From Rhodovulum sp. P5 (GTDB taxonomy: Bacteria > Pseudomonadota > Alphaproteobacteria > Rhodobacterales > Rhodobacteraceae): 64,000 nucleotides of DNA. Position numbers and translations under genes: made by a program. Position 1 is the first letter of the stretch. Each line of letters begins with the position of its first letter. The stretch covers positions 3,891,501 through 3,955,500 of the forward strand of contig NZ_CP015039.1 of NCBI RefSeq assembly GCF_002079305.1, given 5' to 3'. Below are positions 1 to 8,398 of this stretch, piece by piece. The notes below the pieces were generated by a model that was not told the DNA's origin, searched no databases, and saw only the letters and a list, made by a program, of their open reading frames with translations.

Positions 1-530
1 CAGGAAGACCGCCGGCAGATGGCCGAAACTGGCCGCGGCGATCACCAGCCCCGGCACGATCTTGTCGCAGACGCCCAGAAACACCGCCGCGTCGAAGGTG
101 TTGTGGGAAAGCGCCACCGCCGCGGCCATCGCGATCACGTCGCGGGAAAAAAGCGACAGTTCCATCCCCGTCTGCCCTTGGGTGACCCCGTCGCACATGG
201 CAGGCACGCCGCCGGCCACCTGTGCGGTGGCCCGGCCTCGGCCGCGGCCTGCTTGATCAGGGCGGGGAAGCGCTCAAACGGCTGATGTGCCGACAGCATG
301 TCGTTATAGGCCGTGACGATCCCGAGGTTGGGCGCGCGCCCCTCTGCCAGCCGGTCCTGTGCCGGGCCCATCGCGGCATAGGCATGGGCCTGGTTGCCGC
401 AGGTCAGATGCGCCCGGGCGGGGCCCTGTTCGGCGGCCCGCGCGATGCGCTCAAGATAGGCTTGGCGGCTGTCCTTCGACCGGGCCACGATGGCCTCGGT
501 CACCTGTTGCAGGACGGGGTTCAGGGCCAT
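1..530 (-). pseudogene. edd: Phosphogluconate dehydratase, 5' part, frameshifted as sequenced
   Basis: The 6-phosphogluconate dehydratase of the Entner-Doudoroff pathway converts 6-phosphogluconate to KDPG in the cytoplasm. Translation from ATG at 530 begins MALNPVLQQVTEAI and runs through the family motif [18 protein letters not shown]. The frame breaks at the CCC run at 231-233: adding one C (G on the coding strand) restores [19 protein letters not shown] followed by ELSLFSRD, the conserved DHAD/Edd core. As sequenced the frame runs on out of phase to a stop at about 135. The correct frame stays open to base 1, so the 3' part lies outside the window. The start faces rlmI across about 106 bp. 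Identity is well supported; whether the frameshift is real is doubtful, since three other genes here show the same kind of defect. Confidence 0.85.
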
Positions 531-636
531 GTCGGGCTCCTTCCGGTTCCGATCCGGTTCGATATAGTCCGGGGACGTCAACGGGAAAACCCCGCGGCCC
601 CTTTCCGCCCGCTCTGCAAGGGCGTATGCAGCGGAT

Positions 637-1833
637 ATGACAGACACCCGCCCCACCGTCCGCCTGCGCCCCAAGGCCGAGGCCCGCGCCATCCGCCATG
701 GCTTCCCCTGGGTCTATGCCGATGAACTGGTCACCGACCGCCGCACCAAGGCGCTTGCCCCCGGCACGCTTGCCCGGTTGGAGGATGCGGAGCGTCAGCC
801 GCTGGCGCTGGTGGCGGTGAACCCGCAGTCGAAGATCATCGCCCGCGTGCTGGACCGCGATCCGGATGCCGAGGTTGACGCGACATGGTTCGAAGATCGT
901 CTGCGGCACGCCGTGGCGCTGCGCGACCGGCTGTACGACGCGCCTTTTTATCGCCTTGTCCATGCAGAGGCCGACGGCCTGCCCGGTCTGGTGATCGACC
1001 GTTTCGGGGACGCCGCTGTGATCCAGCCCAACACCGCGTGGACGGAGGCCCGGCTGGACATGCTGGCCGGGGCGCTGACCGCCGTCACCGGGGTGACGAC
1101 CATCGTCAAGAACGGATCGGGCCGGGCGCGCGTGCTGGAGGGGCTGGACGAAGAGACCGGCATTTTGCGCGGCGATCTGGCCGGGTCGTTGCCGGTGCCG
1201 ATGAACGGCGCGACCTACGTGGCCGATCTGCTGGGCGGGCAGAAGACGGGGCTGTTCTTCGACCAGCGGGACAACCATGCTTTCGCACAGAAACTTGCCA
1301 AGGGCGCGCGGGTGCTGGACGTGTTCTCCCATGTCGGCGGCTTTGCCCTGGCCGCACTGGCCGCAGGGGCCGACCGGGCACTGGCGGTCGACGGATCGGC
1401 CCCCGCGCTGGAGCTTGCAGAACAGGGTGCCGCGGCGATGGGCGCGGCCGACCGCTTTGCCACACGCAAGGCGGATGCCTTCGACTGCATGACGGCACTG
1501 GCAGAGGAGGGGGCAGAGTTCGATCTTGTCATTTGCGACCCGCCCGCCTTCGCCCCGTCGAAACAGGCACTGGATGCAGGGCTGCGGGCCTATGAACGGG
1601 TGGCGCGCCTTGCCGCCGCGCTGGTGGCGCCGGGCGGGTATCTTGCCCTTTGCTCCTGTTCGCATGCCGCCGATCTGGCAAGGTTCCGCGCAGCATCGGC
1701 CCGCGGTATCGGCAAGGCCGGGCGGCGCGGGCAGATCATCCATACCGGATACGCGGCCCCCGACCACCCGGTGCTGCCCCATCTGGCGGAATCCGGCTAT
1801 CTCAAGGCGCTGTTTTTCCGGTTGATGCCGTGA
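637..1833 (+). CDS. rlmI: Class I SAM-dependent rRNA methyltransferase, RlmI-like
   Basis: A 398-residue protein of the RlmI family, which methylates a cytosine (C5) of 23S rRNA (position 1962 in E. coli). The N-terminal 80 residues or so form a PUA-type RNA-binding region (RAIRHGFPWVYADEL). A Rossmann methyltransferase domain follows, with the SAM-binding motif VLDVFSHVGGFALA near residue 225, the acidic turn AVDGSAPAL, the CDPPAF motif near 302 and a Cys-rich CSCSH motif near 338. Length matches the family (about 395). The stop overlaps the GTG start of the downstream PIN gene, so the two are probably translated together. The exact target base is inferred from the family. Confidence 0.88.
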   Translation: MTDTRPTVRLRPKAEARAIRHGFPWVYADELVTDRRTKALAPGTLARLEDAERQPLALVAVNPQSKIIARVLDRDPDAEVDATWFEDRLRHAVALRDRLYDAPFYRLVHAEADGLPGLVIDRFGDAAVIQPNTAWTEARLDMLAGALTAVTGVTTIVKNGSGRARVLEGLDEETGILRGDLAGSLPVPMNGATYVADLLGGQKTGLFFDQRDNHAFAQKLAKGARVLDVFSHVGGFALAALAAGADRALAVDGSAPALELAEQGAAAMGAADRFATRKADAFDCMTALAEEGAEFDLVICDPPAFAPSKQALDAGLRAYERVARLAAALVAPGGYLALCSCSHAADLARFRAASARGIGKAGRRGQIIHTGYAAPDHPVLPHLAESGYLKALFFRLMP

Positions 1834-2369
1834 AGGTGTTGCTGGACGCCTGCGTCCTGTACCCCACCGTATTGCGGGAAATCCTGCTGGGCGTGGCGGG
1901 TAAGGGGTTGTTCCAGCCGCTCTGGTCCGCCCGGATACTGGAGGAATGGGCCCGCGCCGCCCGCAAGATCGGCCCCACCGGAGAGATGCAGGCCCGGGCG
2001 GAAATCGCGCTGCTGCGCGCGGCATGGCCGGGGGCAGAGGTTGCTGTGCCCGCGGGGCTTGAGGCGCGGCTCTGGTTGCCGGACCCGGCCGATATCCATG
2101 TGCTGGCCGCCGCCATCGCGGGCAACGCGGACACGATTGTCACCTTCAACGCGCGCGATTTCCCCCGGGACACGCTGGCCGAAGAGGGCCTGCGGCGCGA
2201 CGCGCCCGACGCGCTGCTGCTGGACCTGTGGCAGACCCATCCCGATGCGGTCGCCGGGGTGGTGGACGCCGTCCGGCAAGAGGCCGCGCGCCTGTCGGGG
2301 GAGGAGATGGCCGTGCGCGCACTGTTGAAACGCGCCCGCCTGCCGCGTCTGGGCAAGGCGCTGGAATAG
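1830..2369 (+). CDS. PIN-domain protein (VapC-like putative ribonuclease) without visible antitoxin
   Basis: A 179-residue PIN-domain protein. The acidic residues expected of the metal-dependent RNase fold are present: Asp in LLDACVLYP at the N-terminus, Glu in ARILEEWARA, Asp in DPADIHVLAA and Asp in TFNARDFP. The GTG start at 1830 overlaps the rlmI stop (GTGA), so expression probably depends on rlmI. PIN toxins normally sit beside a small DNA-binding antitoxin. None is seen: upstream is rlmI and downstream is 270 bp without a convincing gene. It may be a solitary toxin-like RNase or an RNA-processing enzyme. The PIN assignment is firm; the role is open. Confidence 0.75.
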   Translation: MKVLLDACVLYPTVLREILLGVAGKGLFQPLWSARILEEWARAARKIGPTGEMQARAEIALLRAAWPGAEVAVPAGLEARLWLPDPADIHVLAAAIAGNADTIVTFNARDFPRDTLAEEGLRRDAPDALLLDLWQTHPDAVAGVVDAVRQEAARLSGEEMAVRALLKRARLPRLGKALE

Positions 2370-2642
2370 GGGACTGAACGAGGACACCGAAGGGCAGGTG
2401 CCGGAACGGGGGCCCGTCACGTACCGCGCTGCCAGAGTGTCTGGCGCGGAGGCAAGGCCGCAGGCCGCCGCGCCATCGCCGGGCCGACCCCACGGCACGG
2501 CGATATGGCGAAGCAGGTGCGCCGCCGGAGGTTCTTCGGGCTTGGCACGATAAACTGCCCCCCTCGTCCGTTGTATCGCCGCGCCTCGGCCCGCCAATGG
2601 CGCGGCTCTGATCTGCATCTGGCCAAGGCGCTGGCCGCCTGA

Positions 2643-3338
2643 TCAGGTTGCGTCGATGGTATTCCAGCGCGCTTCCAGCGCCTCGATGGCCTTCACGCGC
2701 TCATCGGTCTTGGGGTGGCTCATCAGCCAGGCGGGCATGACGCCGCCGCGCCCGGCGGTCAACTCCTCCAGTTTGCGGAACAGCGACTTCTGCGCGGCCG
2801 TCCCGATGCCCGACTTGGTCAGCAGCGCCGCGGCATAGGCGTCGGCCTCGTACTCGTCCTGTCGGGACAGCCGGGCGGCCAGAAGTGCTGTCAGAGCGTT
2901 CGCGATATAGACCCCGATCCCCGGCAGGAACCGGCTGAGGATCATGGCAAGCGCGGTGCGCAGCGCATTTTGCCCGGAAAAGTCGATCATCCGCCGCCGG
3001 GAATGGCCCAGCGCCACATGGCCCAGTTCGTGGGCGATGACGCTGGCCATTTCCTCTGCCGTCACCTCGCCCGCGCGATAGCGGTTGTAAAACCCGCGCG
3101 TCAGGAAAATCCGCCCGTCGGGTGCGGCCAGCCCGTTGACCGGGTCGATTTCATAGATGTTCACCCGGATCCGCGGCAATTCCAGCGCCGCCGCCATCCG
3201 GTCTGTCATCGCCTTCAGCCGCGCATCGGCCAGTTCGGTCGATTTCGCATCCAGTTCGCGCGCGGTGCGCCATGCTGAAAAGCGGTACATCGCGACGGCG
3301 TACAGGATCGCCAGCAAAAGGGGGGTCAGCTTCAACAT
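2643..3338 (-). CDS. M48 family zinc metalloprotease
   Basis: A membrane-anchored zinc protease of the HtpX/M48 type, 231 residues from ATG at 3338. An N-terminal hydrophobic stretch (MLKLTPLLLAILYAVAMY) anchors it. The zinc motif HELGHVALGH is near residue 101 and the third ligand is in DEYEADAYAA near 157, as in M48 peptidases. A second weakly hydrophobic segment follows the motif (FLPGIGVYIANALTALLAA). Family members handle misfolded or membrane proteins. I chose 3338 because the hydrophobic anchor begins there; an upstream in-frame ATG at 3368 adds MPRPAPHIAP. The stop lies in the palindrome CCTGATCAGG (2638-2647). It appears to be a single-gene unit. Confidence 0.82.
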   Translation of the reverse strand: MLKLTPLLLAILYAVAMYRFSAWRTARELDAKSTELADARLKAMTDRMAAALELPRIRVNIYEIDPVNGLAAPDGRIFLTRGFYNRYRAGEVTAEEMASVIAHELGHVALGHSRRRMIDFSGQNALRTALAMILSRFLPGIGVYIANALTALLAARLSRQDEYEADAYAAALLTKSGIGTAAQKSLFRKLEELTAGRGGVMPAWLMSHPKTDERVKAIEALEARWNTIDAT

Positions 3339-3545
3339 GGGCGCAATATGGGGCGCGGGTCGGGGCATGGCAAACGCACGCGCCCCGAATTGGCCAGAGT
3401 TTCGCATGCGAAACGTTTGAAAATTTCCTTAACCGGCCTGTTTTGCGGCCAGACATATCCCCGCATGCCGAATATGCGTGCAATTTCCGAGTAAAAGTGT
3501 CACCCAAGCGTGGCAGGCTGACGCGGTGCCCTTTCGCAACCGCAA

Positions 3546-3576
3546 TTCGCTATGTAGGTTCGGTGCATAACGATTG
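3546..3576. promoter_or_regulatory. Putative Mo-box (ModE-type operator) of the modABCD operon
   Basis: An imperfect inverted repeat with half-sites TTCGCTATGTA (3546-3556) and TGCATAACGAT (3564-3574) separated by 7 bases. This closely resembles the molybdate-responsive ModE/Mop operator, known as ATCGNTATATA-N6-TATATAACGAT. It is the only such element noticed in the window and it precedes the molybdate transporter genes, which is where ModE homologues act as repressors when molybdate is plentiful. No modE gene is in the window. Binding is inferred. Confidence 0.7.
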
Positions 3577-3774
3577 CCGTCCCCTGAAAGTTCCCCCATG
3601 GCCGAGACTGTCCTGACCCCTGCGCTGACCGTCGAACCTGCCGGTTTGTCCCCTGTGTGCGGGGACGTTTGCTGGCCGGTGCACGCGGTGGACGAACACG
3701 GCCCCGGCACCGCCATGCCGCCGGCATCGCGGACGTCGCCATTCCCGATGCCCAAGACCCCGAAAGGATGTTCC
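3577..3774 (+). other. Long putative leader between Mo-box and modA
   Basis: About 200 bases separate the operator from the modA start. The stretch contains short hairpins (GTCCCC at 3648-3653 with GGGGAC at 3661-3666; ATGCC/GGCAT near 3715-3727) and an open frame continuous with modA from 3574. That frame carries no recognisable domain and precedes the signal peptide, so I read it as untranslated. I do not recognise a molybdenum-cofactor riboswitch. Confidence 0.35.
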
Positions 3775-4536
3775 ATGACCCGTTTCCCGTATTTCCGACC
3801 GTCCCTTGCCGTTCTGGCGCTGTCGGTGGGCCTTGCCGGGCCTGTCCGGGCAGACGACACCATAATCGCCGTCGCGGCCAACTTTACGGCCGCGGCCAAG
3901 GAAATCGGGACGGCCTTTGAAACGGCGACGGGCCATCACGTCACCTACAGCTTTGGCTCCACCGGGCAGCTTTACACCCAGATCACGCAAGGCGCGCCGT
4001 TCGAGGCATTCCTGGCCGCCGACACCGCCCGCCCCGAAAAGGCAGAGGCCGCGGGGCTGGGCGTGCCCGGCACCCGCTTTACCTACGCCACCGGCAAGAT
4101 CGTGCTGTGGAGCGCGGACCCCGACCTGATCAACGCGGACGGTGATATCCTGCACTCCGACGCGCTGACCCATGTCGCCATCGCCAACCCGGTGACCGCG
4201 CCCTATGGCGCCGCGGCGGTCGAGGCGATGCAGGCGCTGGGCGTCTACGAGGCCCTGCAACGCCGGATCGTGCAGGGCAAGACGATCCTGCAGACCTATC
4301 AGTTCGCGGCGACCGGCAATGCCGATGTGGGGTTCGTGGCGCTGTCGCAGGTGGCGATGGACGATGCCGGGTCCCGCTGGGGCGTTCCCGATGACCTTTA
4401 CGCGCCGATCCGGCAGGATGCGATCCTGTTGCAGAAGGGCGCTGACAGCGCAGCGGCGGCCGCCTATCTCGACTTCCTGAAAAGCCCCGAGGCCGCCCGG
4501 ATCATCGAGCGGTTCGGCTACGGCACCGGCGGCTGA
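3775..4536 (+). CDS. modA: Molybdate ABC transporter substrate-binding protein
   Basis: Periplasmic molybdate/tungstate-binding protein of 253 residues. It has a signal peptide ([20 protein letters not shown] ending near PVRA at residue 24) and then a type II binding-protein fold starting [15 protein letters not shown]. The [10 protein letters not shown] segment supplies oxyanion contacts typical of ModA, as does the [13 protein letters not shown] region near the C-terminus. The start at 3775 follows an AAAGGA ribosome site and places the signal peptide at the N-terminus. It is the first gene of modABCD and is followed by modB after 19 bases. Regulation by the upstream Mo-box is likely. Confidence 0.92.
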   Translation: MTRFPYFRPSLAVLALSVGLAGPVRADDTIIAVAANFTAAAKEIGTAFETATGHHVTYSFGSTGQLYTQITQGAPFEAFLAADTARPEKAEAAGLGVPGTRFTYATGKIVLWSADPDLINADGDILHSDALTHVAIANPVTAPYGAAAVEAMQALGVYEALQRRIVQGKTILQTYQFAATGNADVGFVALSQVAMDDAGSRWGVPDDLYAPIRQDAILLQKGADSAAAAAYLDFLKSPEAARIIERFGYGTGG

Positions 4537-4555
4537 GGGCATGGGAGGCAGCCCG

Positions 4556-5224
4556 ATGTTCGACGCGGCGATGACCCAGACGATCCTGCTGACCCTGCGT
4601 CTGGCCGGGATCACCACGGTCGTCCTGCTTCTGGTGGGTACGCCGCTGGCCTGGTGGCTGGCGCAAGGCCGCGGCCTGTGGAAAGAGGTCGTCGCCGCCA
4701 TCGTGTCGCTGCCCATCGTGCTGCCGCCGACGGTTCTGGGGTTCTACCTGCTGATCGCGATGGGGCCTGACAGCCCGTTGACCGCGATCCTTGGCCGGTC
4801 GCTGGCCTTCACGTTCGAGGGGCTGGTTCTGGGCTCGGTCATTTATTCGCTGCCCTTCGTGGTCAACCCGATCCGCAACGCGTTCGAGGCGATGGGCCCC
4901 CGCCCGATGGAGGTGGCCGCGACGCTGCGGGCCGCACCGCTGGACGCCTTCTTCACCGTGGCGCTGCCCTTGGCACGGCCCGGTATCCTGACCGGGGCGA
5001 TCCTTGGCTTCGCGCATACGGTCGGCGAATTCGGCGTGGTGCTGATGATCGGGGGCGGTATTCCCGGCCAGACCAAGGTGCTGTCGGTGACGATCTTCGA
5101 CTATGTCGAGATGCTGGAATGGGGCAAGGCGCATGTGCTGGCGGGCGGCATGCTGATGATGTCCTTCGCCGTGATCCTGACCATGCTGCTGATCGAACGC
5201 CGCCTGACACGGGGGCAGCGATGA
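4556..5224 (+). CDS. modB: Molybdate ABC transporter permease
   Basis: Inner-membrane permease of 222 residues with about five hydrophobic segments and the EAA-type loop [15 protein letters not shown], which docks on the ATPase ModC. The motif [15 protein letters not shown] and the segment [17 protein letters not shown] are typical of ModB. The start at 4556 is preceded by GGGAGGC; an alternative ATG lies 15 bases upstream. The stop overlaps the modC start by 4 bases (ATGA), indicating translational coupling. Confidence 0.92.
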   Translation: MFDAAMTQTILLTLRLAGITTVVLLLVGTPLAWWLAQGRGLWKEVVAAIVSLPIVLPPTVLGFYLLIAMGPDSPLTAILGRSLAFTFEGLVLGSVIYSLPFVVNPIRNAFEAMGPRPMEVAATLRAAPLDAFFTVALPLARPGILTGAILGFAHTVGEFGVVLMIGGGIPGQTKVLSVTIFDYVEMLEWGKAHVLAGGMLMMSFAVILTMLLIERRLTRGQR

Positions 5225-6339
5225 TCGAGGCCGCGTTTTCCGCCGACCGCGGCGGGTTTCGACTGGATGTCTCCTTCACCGTGCCGGGGCAGGGGGTCAC
5301 GGCTCTGTTCGGGCCGTCGGGATGTGGCAAGACCACGGTGCTGCGCTGTCTGGCAGGGCTTTTGCGCCTGCCGGGTGGGCGGCTGGTCGTCAACGGGGAG
5401 GAATGGCAGAACGGCCGCCGCATCCGCCCCGCCCATCGCCGCGCGGTCGGTTACGTGTTTCAGGAGGCGAGCCTTTTCCCCCATCTGTCGGTCCGCGAAA
5501 ACCTGCGCTTCGGCTTGCGCCGGTCGAAAGGCCCGGTGCAGATCGGTGAGGATGAGGTCGTGGACCTGCTGGGCATCGCGCGGCTGTTCGAACGGCCCAC
5601 TGCGGCGCTGTCGGGGGGGGAGCGTCAGCGGGTCGCCATCGGCCGGGCGCTCTTGTCGCAGCCCAAGCTCTTGTTGATGGACGAACCGCTGTCTGCGCTG
5701 GACCGGTTCAGCAAGGATGACATCCTGCCCTATCTGGAAAAACTGCACGCGACGCTCTCGATCCCCGTCGTCTATGTCAGCCACGATATCGCCGAGGTCG
5801 AGCGTCTGGCCGACACCCTTGTCCTGATGGACACCGGGCGGGTGCGGGCCGCCGGGCCGATTGCGGAGCTTCTGTCGGACCCGGCCCTGCCGCTGATCCA
5901 CATGCCGCAGCCCGCCGCCGTGATCGAGGGGGAGGTCGTTGCCACCGATCCGAAATATGGGCTGACTGATGTGCGCGTCCCCGGCGGGCGGCTGACCGTG
6001 GCAGGGGATCTGGGGCCCAAGGGCACCCGGCGGCGTCTGCGCATCCCGGCCAGCGATGTCAGCCTTGGCCGCCACGCGCCGCTGGACACCACCATCCTGA
6101 ACGCCCTGCCTGCCCGCATCGTGGGGGCCGAACCCGAGGCCGAGCACCAGATGACGGTGCGCCTGCGGCTTGGCCCCGATGGCACCGGCGCGCCGCTTCT
6201 GGCGCGGGTGTCGCGAAAGTCGTGGGACACGCTGACCCTCCGCCCGGGCGAACTGGTCGTGGCGCGGCTGAAGGCCGTGATGCTGGGCGACAACAGCAGT
6301 GCCTCGGGCAAGGCCGGCCCCGGCACTCCCCCCGGATAG
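5221..6339 (+). CDS. modC: Molybdate ABC transporter ATP-binding protein
   Basis: ATPase of the molybdate importer, 372 residues. It shows Walker [10 protein letters not shown], the Q-loop in [12 protein letters not shown], the ABC signature [15 protein letters not shown], Walker [13 protein letters not shown] and the switch His in VSHD. After about residue 230 comes an extension ending in a Mop/TOBE domain ([20 protein letters not shown]), which binds molybdate and is typical of ModC. ATGA overlap with modB. A short gap leads into modD, so all four genes are probably one transcript. Confidence 0.92.
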   Translation: MIEAAFSADRGGFRLDVSFTVPGQGVTALFGPSGCGKTTVLRCLAGLLRLPGGRLVVNGEEWQNGRRIRPAHRRAVGYVFQEASLFPHLSVRENLRFGLRRSKGPVQIGEDEVVDLLGIARLFERPTAALSGGERQRVAIGRALLSQPKLLLMDEPLSALDRFSKDDILPYLEKLHATLSIPVVYVSHDIAEVERLADTLVLMDTGRVRAAGPIAELLSDPALPLIHMPQPAAVIEGEVVATDPKYGLTDVRVPGGRLTVAGDLGPKGTRRRLRIPASDVSLGRHAPLDTTILNALPARIVGAEPEAEHQMTVRLRLGPDGTGAPLLARVSRKSWDTLTLRPGELVVARLKAVMLGDNSSASGKAGPGTPPG

Positions 6340-6385
6340 CCCCGTAACCGAAGCCTCGCCGATCACGCGAAAGGACCGATGCCCG

Positions 6386-7225
6386 ATGTTCATGCTCGAT
6401 GACAAAGCCCTGATGTGTCTTTTGAAGGAAGACGTGCCCAACGGCGATCTGACCACGCGCAGCCTGGGGATAGAGGGGCAGAAGGCCAACCTGACCATGC
6501 GCGCACGCTATCCCATGACCGTTTGCGGCACGGAAGAGGCGGCGCGCCTGTTCGCCCTTGTCGGGGCGGCGGCGGATGTTTCGGCCGAAAGCGGCACGCA
6601 GGCCGCGGCGGGGGATCTGCTGCTGGCGACAAGCGGGTCGGCCGCGTCCCTGCTTGCGGGTTGGAAGGTGGCGCAGACGCTGGTCGAATGGGCCTCTGGC
6701 GTGGCGGGGGCTGCGGCGGCGATCGTCACGGCGGCGCGGGCCGTGGATGCGGGGGTGAACGTGGCCTGCACGCGCAAGGCCATTCCGGGCACGCGGCCCC
6801 TGTCGCTGAAGGCGGTGACGGTCGGGGGCGCCACGATCCACCGCACGGGGCTGTCCGATACCGTGCTGCTGTTCCCCGAACATCGGGTCTTTGGCGGCGC
6901 CGGGGCCCTGCACGACCAGATCGCGCGCCTGCGGGCGGCCTGTCCCGAACGCCGCGTGGTGGTCGAGGTGAAAAGCCACGACGAGGCGCTGGAGGCCGCC
7001 AAGGCCGGCGCCGATGTCCTGCAACTGGAGAAGTTCCCGCCAGAGGACGTCGCCGCCACCGCCACGGCGCTGGGCCCGCACTGGCCGGGCTGCATCGCCG
7101 CGGCAGGCGGGATCAATGCCGGCAATGCGGCGGCCTATGCCGCGGCGGGGGCGAGGGTGCTGGTGACCTCGTCGCCCTATTATGCAAAGCCTTCGGATGT
7201 TGCCGTGACCATCGAGGCCGCCTGA
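6386..7225 (+). CDS. modD: ModD, quinolinate phosphoribosyltransferase-like molybdenum utilisation protein
   Basis: A 279-residue protein related to nicotinate-nucleotide pyrophosphorylase (NadC). It has the NadC-type N-terminus (LLKEDVPNGDLTTRSLGI), the ACTRKAIPGTRPLSLKAV segment and a C-terminal barrel ending VLVTSSPYYAKPSDV. ModD proteins occur next to modABC in some proteobacteria, and their reaction is not established. The start at 6386 follows AAAGGA with about 10 bases spacing; ATG 6392 is possible. Its place at the end of modABC suggests a role in molybdate handling rather than NAD synthesis, though a NadC activity cannot be excluded. Confidence 0.85.
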   Translation: MFMLDDKALMCLLKEDVPNGDLTTRSLGIEGQKANLTMRARYPMTVCGTEEAARLFALVGAAADVSAESGTQAAAGDLLLATSGSAASLLAGWKVAQTLVEWASGVAGAAAAIVTAARAVDAGVNVACTRKAIPGTRPLSLKAVTVGGATIHRTGLSDTVLLFPEHRVFGGAGALHDQIARLRAACPERRVVVEVKSHDEALEAAKAGADVLQLEKFPPEDVAATATALGPHWPGCIAAAGGINAGNAAAYAAAGARVLVTSSPYYAKPSDVAVTIEAA

Positions 7226-7237
7226 CGGCGCACAGAC

Positions 7238-7390
7238 CTATCGCCCCAGCAGCCAGAGCGCGCCCTGGATCAGCATCACGATGACGGCCAGTGGCAGGGT
7301 GATCACCAGCGCGACCCACAAGGCCCCGGCGATGGTGGGTTTCGGGGGCGGGGCATGCACGCCCTGAACGGTCTCGGTCACTTTTGTCAT
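7238..7390 (-). CDS. Small single-pass membrane protein, 50 aa
   Basis: A short reading frame from ATG at 7388-7390 to TAG at 7238-7240. It has a polar Pro-rich N-terminus (MTKVTETVQGVHAPPPKP) followed by one strong hydrophobic helix (LWVALVITLPLAVIVMLIQG). It lies between modD (convergent) and the GNAT gene (divergent, 46 bp away). The clear polar-then-membrane layout argues that it is real. No clear Shine-Dalgarno sequence is visible and I do not recognise a family. Confidence 0.55.
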   Translation of the reverse strand: MTKVTETVQGVHAPPPKPTIAGALWVALVITLPLAVIVMLIQGALWLLGR

Positions 7391-7436
7391 GGGGCCATTT
7401 ACACTTGATTAGCCTTTCTTTGGGTTAACATGCGGT

Positions 7437-8387
7437 ATGGAAATCACATGGTCCGAGGCCCAGCGCCCGAAAACGCCGAAAGGCGCGCCGATGCCGATGC
7501 AGCAGCACCGGGCCTATGGCGCGGCGTGCAAGCGCATCGGGTCTCAGGTGATGTGGCTGGAGGGACGCGCGGGCGGAAAACCCGTGGCCAGCGCGCAGAT
7601 CCTGCGGCGGACATGGCCGCTGTTCGGGCAGTTCGCGTTGCTGTCCCGCGGGCCGCTGTTTGCCCCGTCCGTGGGGGCAGCGGATGCAGGCCGCGCAACC
7701 CGTGATCTGGTCGCGATGCTGGCGCCGGACCATCGCGGCGTGATGGCGACGCCCGATTGCATCGACGGGCGCGATCCGCTGATGGGGCAGGGGCTGTTGC
7801 AGATGGTGACGGGCGGCCATGTCGCGCGCCTGTCGCTCAAGGAACCCGAGGCGGCGCTGCGGGCTGCCCTGCATCAGAAATGGCGCAACCGCCTGAAACG
7901 GGCAGAGGGGGCGGGGTTGTTCCTCGACAGTGGGCCGATGCCACCCGATCCCGGCCATTGGCTGTTGCGGGAAGAGGCCCGGCAGGCCAGCCAGCGCCGC
8001 TATGCCCGCCTGCCGCCGGAATTCGCCGTGGCCTGGGCGAGCCTTGGCGAAAGCCTGCTGGTCACGGCCAGCGACAAGTCCGGTCCGGTGGCGGGGATGC
8101 TGTTCCTGATCCATGCGCCCTGGGCCAGCTATCACCTTGGCTGGACGTCCGAAGACGGGCGCAGGATGGATGCCCATAACCTGCTGATGTGGACCGGCAT
8201 GCTAGCGCTGAAGGCGCGCGGGCTGACGGCGCTGGAACTCGGCACGCTCGACACGGTCAAGACGCCGGGGCTGGCCCGGTTCAAGCTGGGCACCGGTGCG
8301 GTTCCCGTGCCGCTTGGCGCCACCTGGATGCGCTCGGTCGGCAGCGGCGCGGTGGCGCGGCTGGCGGGATTGCGGCGGGCGGCCTGA
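7437..8387 (+). CDS. GNAT-fold acyltransferase (FemAB/BioF2-like)
   Basis: A 316-residue protein resembling the double-GNAT proteins related to FemAB and peptidoglycan aminoacyltransferases. The N-terminal half contains LARRTWPLF-like strands (ILRRTWPLFGQFALLSRGPL). The C-terminal half contains the segments ALHQKWRNRLKRAEGAGL and AGMLFLIHAPWASYHLGWT, which correspond to the acceptor-binding part of such folds. No specific substrate can be assigned. It is divergent from the small membrane protein gene. Its TGA lies in a hairpin shared with the stop of the convergent korC gene. Confidence 0.65.
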   Translation: MEITWSEAQRPKTPKGAPMPMQQHRAYGAACKRIGSQVMWLEGRAGGKPVASAQILRRTWPLFGQFALLSRGPLFAPSVGAADAGRATRDLVAMLAPDHRGVMATPDCIDGRDPLMGQGLLQMVTGGHVARLSLKEPEAALRAALHQKWRNRLKRAEGAGLFLDSGPMPPDPGHWLLREEARQASQRRYARLPPEFAVAWASLGESLLVTASDKSGPVAGMLFLIHAPWASYHLGWTSEDGRRMDAHNLLMWTGMLALKARGLTALELGTLDTVKTPGLARFKLGTGAVPVPLGATWMRSVGSGAVARLAGLRRAA

Positions 8388-8398
8388 TCTCTCAGGCC
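8381..8398. terminator. Compact bidirectional hairpin covering both stop codons
   Basis: A perfect 7-bp stem GGCCTGA/TCAGGCC with loop TCTC. The stop codon of the GNAT gene (8385-8387) and that of korC (8392-8394) form the symmetric inner part of the stem. Only four bases separate the two convergent genes, so this may serve as a minimal two-way terminator, although no U-tract follows. Confidence 0.45.

Noticed and set aside
451..2025. A 524-codon minus-strand frame opposite rlmI
   Set aside because: No recognisable motif and it covers the start regions of both edd and rlmI; the plus strand has a complete methyltransferase.
2505..2642. A 45-codon plus-strand frame ending in a palindrome with the M48 stop
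   Set aside because: No ribosome site, very Arg-rich, no hydrophobic or domain pattern; probably chance. Conservation in relatives would change this.
3574..3774. A 67-codon N-terminal extension of modA
   Set aside because: It would bury the signal peptide and has no ribosome site; the AAAGGA site before 3775 fits better.
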